Part shown: positions 1 to 7,467 of the stretch, one piece after another | How positions within the stretch are numbered: position 1 is the stretch's first letter | Layout of the letters: every line of letters starts with the position of its first letter | NCBI GenBank assembly: GCA_001801485.1 | Contig: MGXV01000076.1 | Span: forward strand, 8,346-21,331 | Source of the DNA: Gammaproteobacteria bacterium RIFCSPHIGHO2_12_FULL_37_14 | Lineage (GTDB): Bacteria; Pseudomonadota; Gammaproteobacteria; DSM-16500 | DNA length: 12,986 bases | Direction of reading: 5' to 3' | Made by a program: the position numbers and the translations under genes | The notes under the pieces: model-generated | The model's input: only the letters and a program-made list of their open reading frames with translations | Databases searched by the model: none | Told to the model about the DNA's origin: nothing

Positions 1-579
1 TAGAAAACCTGGTAAACGTATCGCATGAATGGGAATGTTATGATGATTTGCCCCACGTGCTCCAGAAATATTTTCATGAGAAGGTTTGATCGGTTGATTG
101 ATTATCTGCTGCGCTTCAGCAAGCATTTCTGCTGATCGCATAGCTGTTCCAGAAGGACAATCCATTTTATTTTCATGATGCATTTCAATGATTTCAACAT
201 GAGGCATGTGTTTAACAATTTCTTTAGCATATTTCATCATTAAGACAGCGCCTAAAGAAAAATTAGGTACGATCATGCCACCTAGTTTTAAGTCTGCACA
301 ATTTTTACGTAAGATATCGATTTGTTTTGCTGTTAATCCGCTCGTACCAATGACAGGATGTGCACCGGCTTCGATGATTGCCTGGCAATTTTTAAAAACA
401 GCTTCAGCTGATGTAAAGTCGACGACTACTTGCGCTTGACTGTCATGAATAGATTTTTTTAAATCATAATCACGACCGGTTTGCCCAACCAAATTAAAAC
501 CAGGATATTCTGATAGTGTCTTGACAGTCATTTGTCCCATACGGCCAAATGCACCATTGACTAAGATGTTAATCTGCAT
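1..579 (-). CDS. dapB: 4-hydroxy-tetrahydrodipicolinate reductase, partial (C-terminus beyond the window edge)
   Basis: DapB reduces 4-hydroxy-tetrahydrodipicolinate with NAD(P)H in the cytoplasmic diaminopimelate/lysine pathway, which supplies peptidoglycan cross-links. Translating the minus strand from the ATG at 579 gives 193 open residues running off the left edge. The Rossmann glycine motif is at residues 9-15 (GAFGRMG). The family signature is at 130-146, with catalytic His134-His135, Lys138 and substrate-binding Ser143-Gly144-Thr145; the usual DAPSGT reads DCPSGT here, a conservative variation. The cofactor loop is the short type (TGRDYD) seen in Coxiella-like DapB rather than the longer E. 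coli form, so the full protein is probably about 240 residues. An AAGGA ribosome-binding site (585-589) supports this start. The gene lies downstream of, and on the same strand as, the 678-2435 gene, but appears to have its own promoter and a leader hairpin. Family identification is secure. Confidence 0.96.
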   Translation of the reverse strand, partial: MQINILVNGAFGRMGQMTVKTLSEYPGFNLVGQTGRDYDLKKSIHDSQAQVVVDFTSAEAVFKNCQAIIEAGAHPVIGTSGLTAKQIDILRKNCADLKLGGMIVPNFSLGAVLMMKYAKEIVKHMPHVEIIEMHHENKMDCPSGTAMRSAEMLAEAQQIINQPIKPSHENISGARGANHHNIPIHAIRLPGFL

Positions 580-597
580 AGTATTCCTTTTATATTC

Positions 598-620
598 AGG
601 TCAGCGAGAATCGCTGACCT
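598..620 (-). promoter_or_regulatory. Perfect 10-bp hairpin in the dapB leader
   Basis: Arms AGGTCAGCGA (598-607) and TCGCTGACCT (611-620) are exact inverted complements around a 3-nt loop. Read toward dapB, the right arm ends about 8 nt before the AAGGA ribosome-binding site and is followed by GAATATAA, not a U-tract, so it is a poor terminator for the minus strand. On the plus strand only four T's follow, and no plus-strand gene lies upstream. It is therefore either a structured 5' leader element of dapB or a palindromic protein-binding site. The structure is seen; the role is inferred. Confidence 0.55.
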
Positions 621-647
621 TTTGAAACCCGTCTCATCATCTTACAT

Positions 648-677
648 ATAACAGCAGAAATCCATTAGCAACGTCAA
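648..677 (-). promoter_or_regulatory. Candidate sigma70 promoter for dapB
   Basis: On the minus strand TTGACG (672-677) directly follows the TAA stop of the upstream gene. It is separated by 18 nt from TGTTAT (648-653), giving 5/6 and 4/6 matches to the sigma70 consensus. Transcription would start near 641, leaving a leader of about 60 nt that contains the 598-620 hairpin. The match is moderate and read by eye. Confidence 0.35.
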
Positions 678-2435
678 TTACTTGTTTGGTTTAGGATACT
701 TGCTTGGCTTGTCTTGATCAGGTAGATGACTGCCATCACGTTTAAGTGTATTTTTATTTTCCTTAGGAGGGACAGGATTGATTGTAGAAGTAGGTGGTAA
801 TGGTTTGCTAAATATCCCCGGTTGAGGAGATTTAGTTTGTTCAGTAGGCGGTTTTGATGGTTGTTTTAGAGGAGGATTCTTTATAGGAACGGTAAACACA
901 CCTTGACGTAAAGTGAGTGGTTTAGGTGTCTTGGCTGGATTCGATGGAGGAGGATTGGTTGGAACGGTAAAAGGACCTGAACGATAAAAGAGTGGATTGG
1001 GTAGAGTAGGCACTGGATTAGCATTTGACCACAATGCCTTTCTTGCTACATCTTGTTCTGCGAGCATCTTTTGCCATTTCTCTCTTTGTTCCGCTCGCCA
1101 TTTCTCTCTTGCTGTTGTTTCTTCTATTTGGGTCTTCAGTTGAGCTAACTCCCGCTGGGATAAATGAGGGCCCGTCGTTGTAGGCATCATGTTTTTGGAC
1201 TTCACCGTAGGAGTGGGTTGCCTATTATTATTAGTATTAGCGTTAGCGTGGATTGGTGTCACCGTGTTGACGGGTGTTTTTTTAGGTTGTGTAGGAGTGA
1301 AAACTGGCTTTGCAACATTCACTGTAGCAAGAACGGTCGTTCTTAATTGCGCATGCTTAGCTAGTTGTTCCCGTAGATTAGCAAACATTTGTATTTTGTG
1401 GGATTCCTGTTCTGATGGTAGCTTAGATATGACAGAAGGTTGAGATGGCGTAACAGCTGCTGGCTGACTTTTTTTTGCTTTGACGATAACAGGTACAGGT
1501 TCAGCGTTTACTCTGTTTACTCTATTGCGCGATTGATCCCATTGCTCATAACATTTTTTGATGGAGAGTTCTTTTTTATCTGTGTTTTTTTCATAAAGCC
1601 CGCCGTGATTTTTTTTATCAAATGTTACCTTAACTTGTTCGCCAAAAATGTTTGTCAGGTATGCTTCAGAAGCAATTAATAGAGCACCATCTTGTTTAAT
1701 AGTAGGTGGTTGAATAGGAATATTCATGTCATGTGCTTTAGTTGTTATGTGCTTTTTGATGAGTTTTGCTTGCTCGATGGTTAATCCATAAGAAACTAGC
1801 ATCGGCTGTTCATTATATGTTTGTATAGGTAGCCATAAGATACCATAATTTGTTTTATTACCGCTGCGTGCATGTGTATTGTCATAAATGAAAGCAGGAT
1901 ACGTGTAACCGGAAAGAATAGGTTTATCTTCTGAAGTTTTAGTTTTTTTGCGGAACCATCTTTTGGCTCCTAAAAAATCATCCTCATCATAAGCATTATT
2001 ATTTTCTAAGTCTCGATCACTTTCGTCCTCATCAATTTTATTGTGAAGTTCAATTGCCTTTTCCAAGATCGCTTCCAATTTTTTTTGTTTTGCAATGTTA
2101 GACACAGAAAAAGAATCAGATTCACGAGTAATGAGAAATGGAGTTTTTTGATTGTCTTCTTTGCTAGGTGTGGTTATACCAAAATCATGCTGTTGCTCTA
2201 AAAAACTTTGTGAAGCGAGAATATACTGATTGGTTTGTTGAAGATACTCGGGCAATTCCAGTGAGGATGATAAGAAGTTATAAAGCTTTATTGCATCGAC
2301 TCTTGTGCGGCAATCCAGCAAATATAAGCGAGTGTCTGCCTTATCTTTTTCAAGATAGGTATCAGTTTCTATCCAGGATGTTCCAGATTGTTTGCTGGAT
2401 GGCAAAGAAATAGCCTCTATATAAAAAACCTTCAT
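678..2435 (-). CDS. Proline-rich protein of unknown function, candidate secreted effector
   Basis: I do not recognise this 585-residue protein. It has no signal peptide or membrane segment. Residues 1-300 look globular, with a strongly acidic patch at about 135-153 followed directly by a basic cluster KRWFRKKTK (158-166) that resembles a nuclear localisation signal. From about 310 the sequence becomes low-complexity, rich in Pro, Thr, Asn and Lys. It contains a short charged helical segment at 427-466 in which REKW occurs twice (443-446, 451-454), and then two imperfect 25-residue repeats centred on FTVP (489-492 and 514-517) with several PxxP motifs. The C-terminus is Lys/Pro-rich. The ATG at 2435 is supported by GAGGAG at 2441-2446, 5 nt away. 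Large, cytosolic-type, partly disordered proteins with eukaryote-like linear motifs are typical of Dot/Icm effectors in Legionellales; that assignment here is inference. It separates dapB from rppH. Confidence 0.85.
   Translation of the reverse strand: MKVFYIEAISLPSSKQSGTSWIETDTYLEKDKADTRLYLLDCRTRVDAIKLYNFLSSSLELPEYLQQTNQYILASQSFLEQQHDFGITTPSKEDNQKTPFLITRESDSFSVSNIAKQKKLEAILEKAIELHNKIDEDESDRDLENNNAYDEDDFLGAKRWFRKKTKTSEDKPILSGYTYPAFIYDNTHARSGNKTNYGILWLPIQTYNEQPMLVSYGLTIEQAKLIKKHITTKAHDMNIPIQPPTIKQDGALLIASEAYLTNIFGEQVKVTFDKKNHGGLYEKNTDKKELSIKKCYEQWDQSRNRVNRVNAEPVPVIVKAKKSQPAAVTPSQPSVISKLPSEQESHKIQMFANLREQLAKHAQLRTTVLATVNVAKPVFTPTQPKKTPVNTVTPIHANANTNNNRQPTPTVKSKNMMPTTTGPHLSQRELAQLKTQIEETTAREKWRAEQREKWQKMLAEQDVARKALWSNANPVPTLPNPLFYRSGPFTVPTNPPPSNPAKTPKPLTLRQGVFTVPIKNPPLKQPSKPPTEQTKSPQPGIFSKPLPPTSTINPVPPKENKNTLKRDGSHLPDQDKPSKYPKPNK
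871..1003 (-). repeat. Imperfect 75-bp tandem repeat inside the proline-rich gene
   Basis: Two units, one starting near 871 and one near 946, share GGAGGA at their starts and the exact 11-mer GGAACGGTAAA (886-896 and 961-971) at a spacing of exactly 75 bp. Similarity continues into AGTGG about 20 nt further. In the protein this is a 25-residue period reading FTVPxxNPP. The frame-preserving period suggests internal duplication followed by divergence. Confidence 0.6.
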
Positions 2436-2489
2436 ATATTCTCCTCATGATGTTATATAACCTGATACTTATATTAATTTATTGCATAA

Positions 2490-2518
2490 ATTATGACCTA
2501 TATTCTGATTTTTGTCAA
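2490..2518 (-). promoter_or_regulatory. Sigma70-type promoter of the proline-rich gene
   Basis: Read on the minus strand, a perfect TTGACA (2513-2518) is separated by 17 nt from CATAAT (2490-2495), a 5/6 match to the -10. The -10 ends 54 nt before the ATG at 2435, so a start near 2483 would give a leader of roughly 48 nt. It is the best consensus match in this intergenic region. I found no comparably good promoter for rppH on the plus strand. Confidence 0.6.
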
Positions 2519-2675
2519 TAAAGCCATCTTGCAGAAAGACGCAGTAAGCTTGTCATATTTATAGGAAAAGTTTGATAAAATGGTAACAATACATTTAAGT
2601 TAAAAAAGAAGAAAAATCATCAACTTAATCTGAATTGTCTAATAAATTTTCAGATAAAAATAAGGTAAACAGCAA

Positions 2676-3170
2676 GTGATTGATAAAGCAGGTTATCGAT
2701 GCGGAGTGGGTATCATATTGGTTAATGATAATCGCCAAGTTTTTTTTGCTAAAAGAGTGGGGATGGAAGCTTGGCAGTTCCCACAAGGTGGCATGAAAGA
2801 AAATGAAACACCTGAACAAACCATGTATCGAGAACTAAAAGAAGAGGTTGGTTTACAGGCGGAGGATGTGGAGGTATTAGCATGCTCTCGGCGATGGTTG
2901 CGCTATCGATTACCTAGTCGATTAGTTCGTCATTATGCTAAACCTCTTTGTATTGGACAAAAACAAAGGTGGTACCTGTTAAAGTTAAGCAATAAAAGCG
3001 CAACGATTAGCTTGTGTGCTAACAATGATCCGGAATTTGATTCCTGGGCTTGGGTTTCATATTGGTATCCTTTACGACAAGTCGTTGCTTTTAAGCGACG
3101 CGTTTATGTTCTCGCTCTTAAAGAATTTGCCAAAATTGTTTTATCTAAGTCGACAGCAAGGACTAAATAA
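2676..3170 (+). CDS. rppH: RNA 5' pyrophosphohydrolase (Nudix family)
   Basis: RppH removes pyrophosphate from the 5' triphosphate end of mRNA in the cytoplasm, triggering 5'-end-dependent decay; older literature calls homologues NudH or invasion protein A. The 164-residue product has the complete Nudix box at residues 38-60 (Gly38, Glu44, Arg52-Glu53, Glu56-Glu57, Gly59), preceded by the WQFPQGG segment typical of this subfamily. The start is GTG at 2676: it gives the family N-terminus MIDKAGYR, and AAGG lies 10 nt upstream. Its TAA stop overlaps the ptsP ATG (TAATG), so the two are translationally coupled. It is the first gene of rppH-ptsP-lgt-thyA, the same order as in E. coli. The usual length is about 160-176 residues, so it appears intact. 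Confidence 0.95.
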   Translation: MIDKAGYRCGVGIILVNDNRQVFFAKRVGMEAWQFPQGGMKENETPEQTMYRELKEEVGLQAEDVEVLACSRRWLRYRLPSRLVRHYAKPLCIGQKQRWYLLKLSNKSATISLCANNDPEFDSWAWVSYWYPLRQVVAFKRRVYVLALKEFAKIVLSKSTARTK

Positions 3171-5440
3171 TGCTAAATATTTTGCGCCACATCATCCAAG
3201 AAGTATCGAGTGCGCAAGATTTTAACGAAGCATTAAATATTATGGTGAGACGTATTGCTAATGCTTTGGCAACGGAAGCTTGCTCAATTTTTTTATTAGA
3301 TCGGCATCATGGCGAATATGTTTTAGTGGCCACTCAAGGATTAAATCCTCAAGCCGTTGGTAAAGCGCGTGTCCCTATCAATAAGGGATTGATTGGTTTA
3401 GTTGGCGAACGCGAAGAACCGATTAATATTGATGATGCAACGATACATCCTCGATTTTTTCATGTTGCTGAAGTGAAAGAAGAAGCTTATCGAGCCTTTC
3501 TTGGCACACCCATTATCTATCATCGACAGGTTCTTGGGGTGCTCATTGTTCAACAGCAAGCCCCACGACGGTATGATGAATCAGAAGAAGCATTTTTAAT
3601 AACATTAGCTACCCAACTTGCAGCTATTATTGCCCATGCTGATGCGATTGGTTCGTTGGCTCAGCTCTTGGTAAGTTCGAAAGAAAAACATCATGAATTA
3701 GTTTATTCAGGCGTACCTGGAGCCACTGGTATTGGTATAGGAACGGGTGTGGTGGTCTATGCTGAATTAGATCTTGCGCTTGTCCCTGATCATGCGCCAG
3801 AAGATGTTGACACCGAGATCAAATTATTAGATTCAGCTTTTTCAGCAGTACGTGAAGATTTACACTTATTAAGTGAACGTTTATATCCGAGTTTGCCTGC
3901 CGAAGAGCGTGCATTATTCGATGTCTATCAACGAATTTTGGATAGTTCAGATCTTGGTAAAGAAGTAGCAGATCGTATACGTGCGGGTAATTGGGCACCA
4001 GGTGCATTACGCGAGATCATCCAAGCACATATTCGGCATTTAGAAAGCTTAGATAATGAATACATGCGCGAACGCGCTGAAGATATTCGAGATCTTGGTC
4101 GTCGAGTTTTATCCTATCTTCAAAAAAATGATCGAGCGACGCCTCATTATGCCGAAAGAACAATATTAATTGGTGAAACGTTATCCCCAACAGATTTAGC
4201 TGAAGTACCAGAAGGATGTCTTGCAGGGATTGTTTCTGCGAAAGGTTCTGGCAATTCACATGTTGCCATTCTTGCACGGGCAATGAAAGTACCCACAGCA
4301 ATGGGGGTGGGAGAAGCTCCCATTCATGAATTGCAAGATAAAGAAATTATCGTTGATGGTTATTATGGACAAGTTTACATTTCCCCTAGCCAATCTTTGC
4401 GTGATGAATTTGAACGATTGATTCAAGAAGAACAAAAATTAGATGCCACATTAGAAGAAATTCGAGATTTACCTGCGGTTACTAAAGATAGTCATCGAGT
4501 GGGATTATTTGTTAATACAGGTTTGGGCGCAGATATTAGTATTTCGCTGGCTGCTGGCGCTGAAGGAGTTGGATTATATCGTACAGAAATTCCATTTCTT
4601 ATGCGTGATCGTTTTCCATCAGGAGAAGAGCAACGGATCATTTACCGTCAGCTGCTCGCTTCTTTTGCTCCCAAACCGGTCACCATCCGAACGCTAGATG
4701 TAGGTGGAGATAAGCCTTTACCTTATTTTCCAATTAAAGAAGATAATCCTTTTCTCGGATGGCGAGGAATACGTATTACCTTGGATCATCCAGAAATTTT
4801 TCTTTCGCAGATTCGAGCCATGCTGCGAGCGAGCGAAGGTTTGAATAACATGCGCATCATGTTGCCTATGATTACTGATGTGACGGAAGTAGATGAAGCC
4901 TTGCGTTTGCTACGTAAAGCATATGCTGAAGTACATGATGAAGGATCGACTATCGAGATGCCACAAATAGGTGTCATGATAGAAGTTCCTTCTGCAGTTT
5001 ATCAAGCGCGCTCATTAGCAAAACGTGTTGATTTTTTGTCTGTCGGTAGCAATGATTTAACACAATATATTTTAGCAGTAGATAGAAATAACCCTCGGGT
5101 TGCTAATTTATATGATTCCTTACATCCAGCAGTATTACGCGCTCTGATTCAAGTGGTAGAAAATGGTCATCAAGAAGGAAAACATGTTAGTATTTGTGGC
5201 GAAATGGCAGGTGATCCAGTAGCGGTTCTTTTGTTACTCGCGATGGGGTTTGATTCTCTCAGTATGAATGCTTCTTCAATAGGTCGTGTAAAGTGGATTA
5301 TTAGGCATTTTACTAAGAAAAAAGCTGCTAAATTATTACATGAAGTATTAAGTATGGAAAACGCAGTCATGATTCGTTGTCATATGGAATTAGCACTAGA
5401 ACGAGCAAATTTAGGCAAACTGATACGAGCAGGTCGTTAA
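3170..5440 (+). CDS. ptsP: Phosphoenolpyruvate-protein phosphotransferase, nitrogen PTS Enzyme I (EI-Ntr)
   Basis: EI-Ntr autophosphorylates from phosphoenolpyruvate and passes the phosphate to NPr and then EIIA-Ntr, a regulatory rather than sugar-transporting relay in the cytoplasm. The 756-residue protein has an N-terminal GAF domain (about 15-160), which in this family senses nitrogen status. The EI N-terminal/HPr-binding and phosphohistidine domain follows (about 180-410), with the active His364 in [12 protein letters not shown]. The C-terminal PEP-binding TIM barrel (about 440-740) carries Arg471 in GLYRTEIPF, Arg507 in [10 protein letters not shown], and the catalytic Cys676 in CGEMAGD. 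All expected catalytic residues are present and the length is normal. The ATG overlaps the rppH stop by 1 nt and the stop overlaps the lgt ATG by 1 nt, implying coupled expression across the operon. Confidence 0.97.
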   Translation: MLNILRHIIQEVSSAQDFNEALNIMVRRIANALATEACSIFLLDRHHGEYVLVATQGLNPQAVGKARVPINKGLIGLVGEREEPINIDDATIHPRFFHVAEVKEEAYRAFLGTPIIYHRQVLGVLIVQQQAPRRYDESEEAFLITLATQLAAIIAHADAIGSLAQLLVSSKEKHHELVYSGVPGATGIGIGTGVVVYAELDLALVPDHAPEDVDTEIKLLDSAFSAVREDLHLLSERLYPSLPAEERALFDVYQRILDSSDLGKEVADRIRAGNWAPGALREIIQAHIRHLESLDNEYMRERAEDIRDLGRRVLSYLQKNDRATPHYAERTILIGETLSPTDLAEVPEGCLAGIVSAKGSGNSHVAILARAMKVPTAMGVGEAPIHELQDKEIIVDGYYGQVYISPSQSLRDEFERLIQEEQKLDATLEEIRDLPAVTKDSHRVGLFVNTGLGADISISLAAGAEGVGLYRTEIPFLMRDRFPSGEEQRIIYRQLLASFAPKPVTIRTLDVGGDKPLPYFPIKEDNPFLGWRGIRITLDHPEIFLSQIRAMLRASEGLNNMRIMLPMITDVTEVDEALRLLRKAYAEVHDEGSTIEMPQIGVMIEVPSAVYQARSLAKRVDFLSVGSNDLTQYILAVDRNNPRVANLYDSLHPAVLRALIQVVENGHQEGKHVSICGEMAGDPVAVLLLLAMGFDSLSMNASSIGRVKWIIRHFTKKKAAKLLHEVLSMENAVMIRCHMELALERANLGKLIRAGR

Positions 5441-6219
5441 TGCTTACTTATCCCTCTATTGATCCTGTAGCATTCCATCTAGGCACCTGGCCAGTCTATT
5501 GGTATGGATTGATGTATTTAATAGGTTTTTTTGCCGGCTGGGGTTTACTTGCTTGGCGATTACGCATGTCATCGCAACCTCTTCTGACACAAGAACAATT
5601 ATCAGATATGGTGTTTTATGCGGCATTAGGTGCGATTATTGGCGGTCGTTTAGGTTACGTATTATTTTATGATTGGCGAGTCTTGCTATCTACACCATTA
5701 ATGGTTTTTCAAGTTTGGAAAGGTGGCATGTCATTTCATGGTGGCTTAGTCGGCGTCATCATTGCAATGTTCATTTGTGCGAGAAAATTTAATCAACCAT
5801 TTTTAGTATTAACTGATTTACTTGCACCAGTCGTGCCAATAGGTTTAGGTGCAGGACGAATTGGTAATTTTATTAATGGAGAATTATGGGGTCGAGCGAC
5901 GAATATGCCATGGGGAATGATATTTCCAAATGCAGGAGTCAGTTCTCGTCATCCTTCACAATTATATGAATTTTTTTTAGAAGGCATTGTGTTGTTTTCG
6001 ATATTATGGCTTTACTCCGCTAAGCCAAAACCACTAGGAGCAGTTTCAGGATTATTTGTATTGGGATACGGTGTTTTTCGATGTTTGGTTGAATTTTTTC
6101 GCGAACCGGATGTACAGATTGGTTTTGTTGCATTTGATTGGATGACCGAAGGACAATTATTGTCTTTGCCAATGATTATTGTTGGAATAGGGTTATTAGT
6201 ATGGGCTTATAAAAAATGA
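5440..6219 (+). CDS. lgt: Phosphatidylglycerol--prolipoprotein diacylglyceryl transferase
   Basis: Lgt is an inner-membrane enzyme that transfers a diacylglyceryl group from phosphatidylglycerol to the lipobox cysteine of prolipoproteins, the first step of lipoprotein maturation. The 259-residue protein has several hydrophobic helices and the family signature [14 protein letters not shown] (139-152), including the essential Arg140. It also has the HGGL motif with His100, equivalent to E. coli His103, and FFREPD (219-224) near the end. The start chosen is the ATG at 5440, which overlaps the ptsP stop (TAATG) and gives the family-like N-terminus [13 protein letters not shown] longer reading from 5377 adds 21 residues that merely re-read the end of ptsP in another frame. 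Its own ribosome-binding site is weak (AGG), fitting translational coupling. It overlaps thyA by 4 nt. A likely local substrate, a small lipoprotein, is encoded at 7094-7309. Confidence 0.96.
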   Translation: MLTYPSIDPVAFHLGTWPVYWYGLMYLIGFFAGWGLLAWRLRMSSQPLLTQEQLSDMVFYAALGAIIGGRLGYVLFYDWRVLLSTPLMVFQVWKGGMSFHGGLVGVIIAMFICARKFNQPFLVLTDLLAPVVPIGLGAGRIGNFINGELWGRATNMPWGMIFPNAGVSSRHPSQLYEFFLEGIVLFSILWLYSAKPKPLGAVSGLFVLGYGVFRCLVEFFREPDVQIGFVAFDWMTEGQLLSLPMIIVGIGLLVWAYKK

Positions 6220-7010
6220 AACAATATCTCACTTATCTCCAATATATTATTGATCATGGCATACAGAAAATTGATCGAACAGGTATTGGCACATTGAGTG
6301 TTTTCGGTTATCAAATGCGATTTCCCTTAGCGGCAGGATTTCCGCTGTTAACCACAAAAAAATTGCATCTCAAAAGTATTATTCATGAATTATTATGGTT
6401 TTTACGGGGTGATACGAATATTGCTTACTTACAGCAACAGGGCGTGCGTATTTGGGATGAATGGGCGAATGCTGATGGAAATTTAGGCCCAGTGTACGGT
6501 AAGCAATGGCGAGCATGGCAAACAGCAGAGGGTAGTATCATTGACCAAATGAGTGAACTCGTCAAACAAATTAAAACCAATCCTGATTCTCGACGATTAA
6601 TTATCAGCGCTTGGAATGTTGGCGAGCTTGATAAAATGGCATTGCCACCTTGTCATCTTATATTTCAATTTTATGTTGCAAACAAACAATTATCTTGTCA
6701 GCTTTATCAGCGCTCAGCAGATTCATTTTTAGGGGTTCCTTTTAACATTGCTTCTTACTCTTTGCTAACTAGCATGGTTGCGCAACAATGTGATCTTGCT
6801 GCGGGGGATTTTGTTTGGACAGGAGGCGATTGTCATATTTATCTCAATCATCTCGAACAAGTTAATTTACAATTAACTCGCGCACCTTATGCATTGCCGC
6901 AATTACAATTTAAACGCAAACCAGCAACGCTTTTTGAGTATGAGTTTGAGGATATTGACATTACCAATTATCAAGCACATCCGCATATTAAAGGCATCGT
7001 GGCAGTGTGA
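6216..7010 (+). CDS. thyA: Thymidylate synthase
   Basis: ThyA methylates dUMP to dTMP using 5,10-methylenetetrahydrofolate as both carbon donor and reductant, supplying DNA precursors in the cytoplasm. The 264-residue protein matches E. coli ThyA in length and residue numbering: Arg21 in DRTGIGT, catalytic Cys146 in LPPCH, the phosphate-binding RSAD (166-169), and GDCHIYLNH around 204-212. The ATG overlaps the lgt stop as ATGA, the tightest junction of the operon; coupling of thyA to lgt is also known in E. coli. No strong terminator follows the TGA at 7010. The next gene downstream is on the opposite strand. Confidence 0.97.
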   Translation: MKQYLTYLQYIIDHGIQKIDRTGIGTLSVFGYQMRFPLAAGFPLLTTKKLHLKSIIHELLWFLRGDTNIAYLQQQGVRIWDEWANADGNLGPVYGKQWRAWQTAEGSIIDQMSELVKQIKTNPDSRRLIISAWNVGELDKMALPPCHLIFQFYVANKQLSCQLYQRSADSFLGVPFNIASYSLLTSMVAQQCDLAAGDFVWTGGDCHIYLNHLEQVNLQLTRAPYALPQLQFKRKPATLFEYEFEDIDITNYQAHPHIKGIVAV

Positions 7011-7093
7011 GTAGAGTGTTCGCAAGAAGATACTGGCTATCTAGTTGTTTTAAATAATGTTTTAACGTTCAATAGTAGGATGTAGCAAACAGA

Positions 7094-7309
7094 TTACTGA
7101 CATTTCTTATCATAAGATCGTTGCAATAGTGGCTGCTCTGCATTTTGTATCTCTGCATTACGTGTATTTGAAGTCGCGCCACTAAATATCATGCGACTAT
7201 TTAACTCATTGCAAACGCCTGCACGATGGTCACTCAATTTAAATGGCGCACAGGAAAAAAGAAGAGAGCAGAGTAGACTGAAGGCAAGTAAAGCGAATGG
7301 CTTTTTCAT
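7094..7309 (-). CDS. Small conserved-type lipoprotein of unknown function
   Basis: The 71-residue product begins MKKPFALLAFSLLCSLLFSC, a lipoprotein signal peptide with two lysines, a hydrophobic core and Cys20 as the probable lipidation site. The lipobox reads LFSC, with Phe at -2 slightly unusual. The mature part (about 51 residues) is polar, contains the stretch CNELNSRMIFSGATSN, and ends in Lys-Lys-Cys-Gln. Cysteines at 33 and 70 could pair in the periplasm. The start at 7309 is chosen because it gives a proper signal peptide and has GGAG 8 nt upstream; an in-frame ATG at 7369 would put a polar 20-residue extension before the signal peptide. Processing would need Lgt, encoded just upstream on the other strand. 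I recall similar short lipoproteins in related genera but know no function. Confidence 0.8.
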   Translation of the reverse strand: MKKPFALLAFSLLCSLLFSCAPFKLSDHRAGVCNELNSRMIFSGATSNTRNAEIQNAEQPLLQRSYDKKCQ

Positions 7310-7330
7310 GATTATTTCTCCGTATGATTG

Positions 7331-7359
7331 ATTATACCGATATTTTGCAAATTTCTCAG
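7331..7359 (-). promoter_or_regulatory. Sigma70-type promoter of the small lipoprotein gene
   Basis: On the minus strand CTGAGA (7354-7359, 4/6 to the -35) is separated by 17 nt from a perfect TATAAT (7331-7336). The -10 ends 21 nt before the ATG at 7309, giving a leader of about 15 nt with GGAG in it. This placement further argues against the upstream ATG at 7369, which would lie before the promoter. Confidence 0.55.
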
Positions 7360-7440
7360 CATTGATCATGAGCTAGTCTAATTTCAATAAAATGAAATAT
7401 TTTTTTTCTGAAGGATTGCAATACATTCTATTACCGCTTA

Positions 7441-7455
7441 TCCTCCTTTAGAGGA
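7441..7455 (+). promoter_or_regulatory. rnr ribosome-binding site inside a small hairpin
   Basis: The only good Shine-Dalgarno match before rnr, GAGGA (7451-7455), is exactly complementary to TCCTC (7441-7445) across a 5-nt loop. The SD is 12 nt from the ATG, which is rather long. The 5-bp stem is weak, so occlusion would be partial. Any regulatory role is inferred. Confidence 0.35.
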
Positions 7456-7467
7456 CTAAATTAATCA

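Noticed and set aside
206..439. 77-residue plus-strand reading frame inside dapB
   Set aside because: It is antisense to the conserved DapB sequence and has no ribosome-binding site or recognisable motif.
1164..1679. Three plus-strand reading frames within the proline-rich gene
   Set aside because: They are antisense to low-complexity Pro/Thr-rich coding sequence, whose codon bias opens frames on the other strand; none has a good start signal.
2521..2675. Promoter for rppH (TTGTCA ... TAAAAT near 2551-2580)
   Set aside because: The spacing is about 20 nt and no alternative pairing is better, so I do not call a promoter here.
5377..5439. 21-residue N-terminal extension of Lgt
   Set aside because: It re-reads the end of ptsP in another frame, does not resemble Lgt N-termini, and the ATG at 5440 gives the family-typical start.
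7028..7050. Possible thyA terminator (AGATA/TATCT with a loop of 5)
   Set aside because: The stem is only 5 bp and AT-rich, and the following bases (AGTTGTTTT) are a poor U-tract.
7310..7369. Upstream ATG for the small lipoprotein
   Set aside because: It would place 20 polar residues before the signal peptide and lies at or upstream of the predicted promoter -10.
7381..7408. ATTTCA/TGAAAT inverted repeat followed by a run of T's
   Set aside because: The stem is six weak pairs, and no plus-strand gene ends nearby that it would terminate; probably AT-rich chance.
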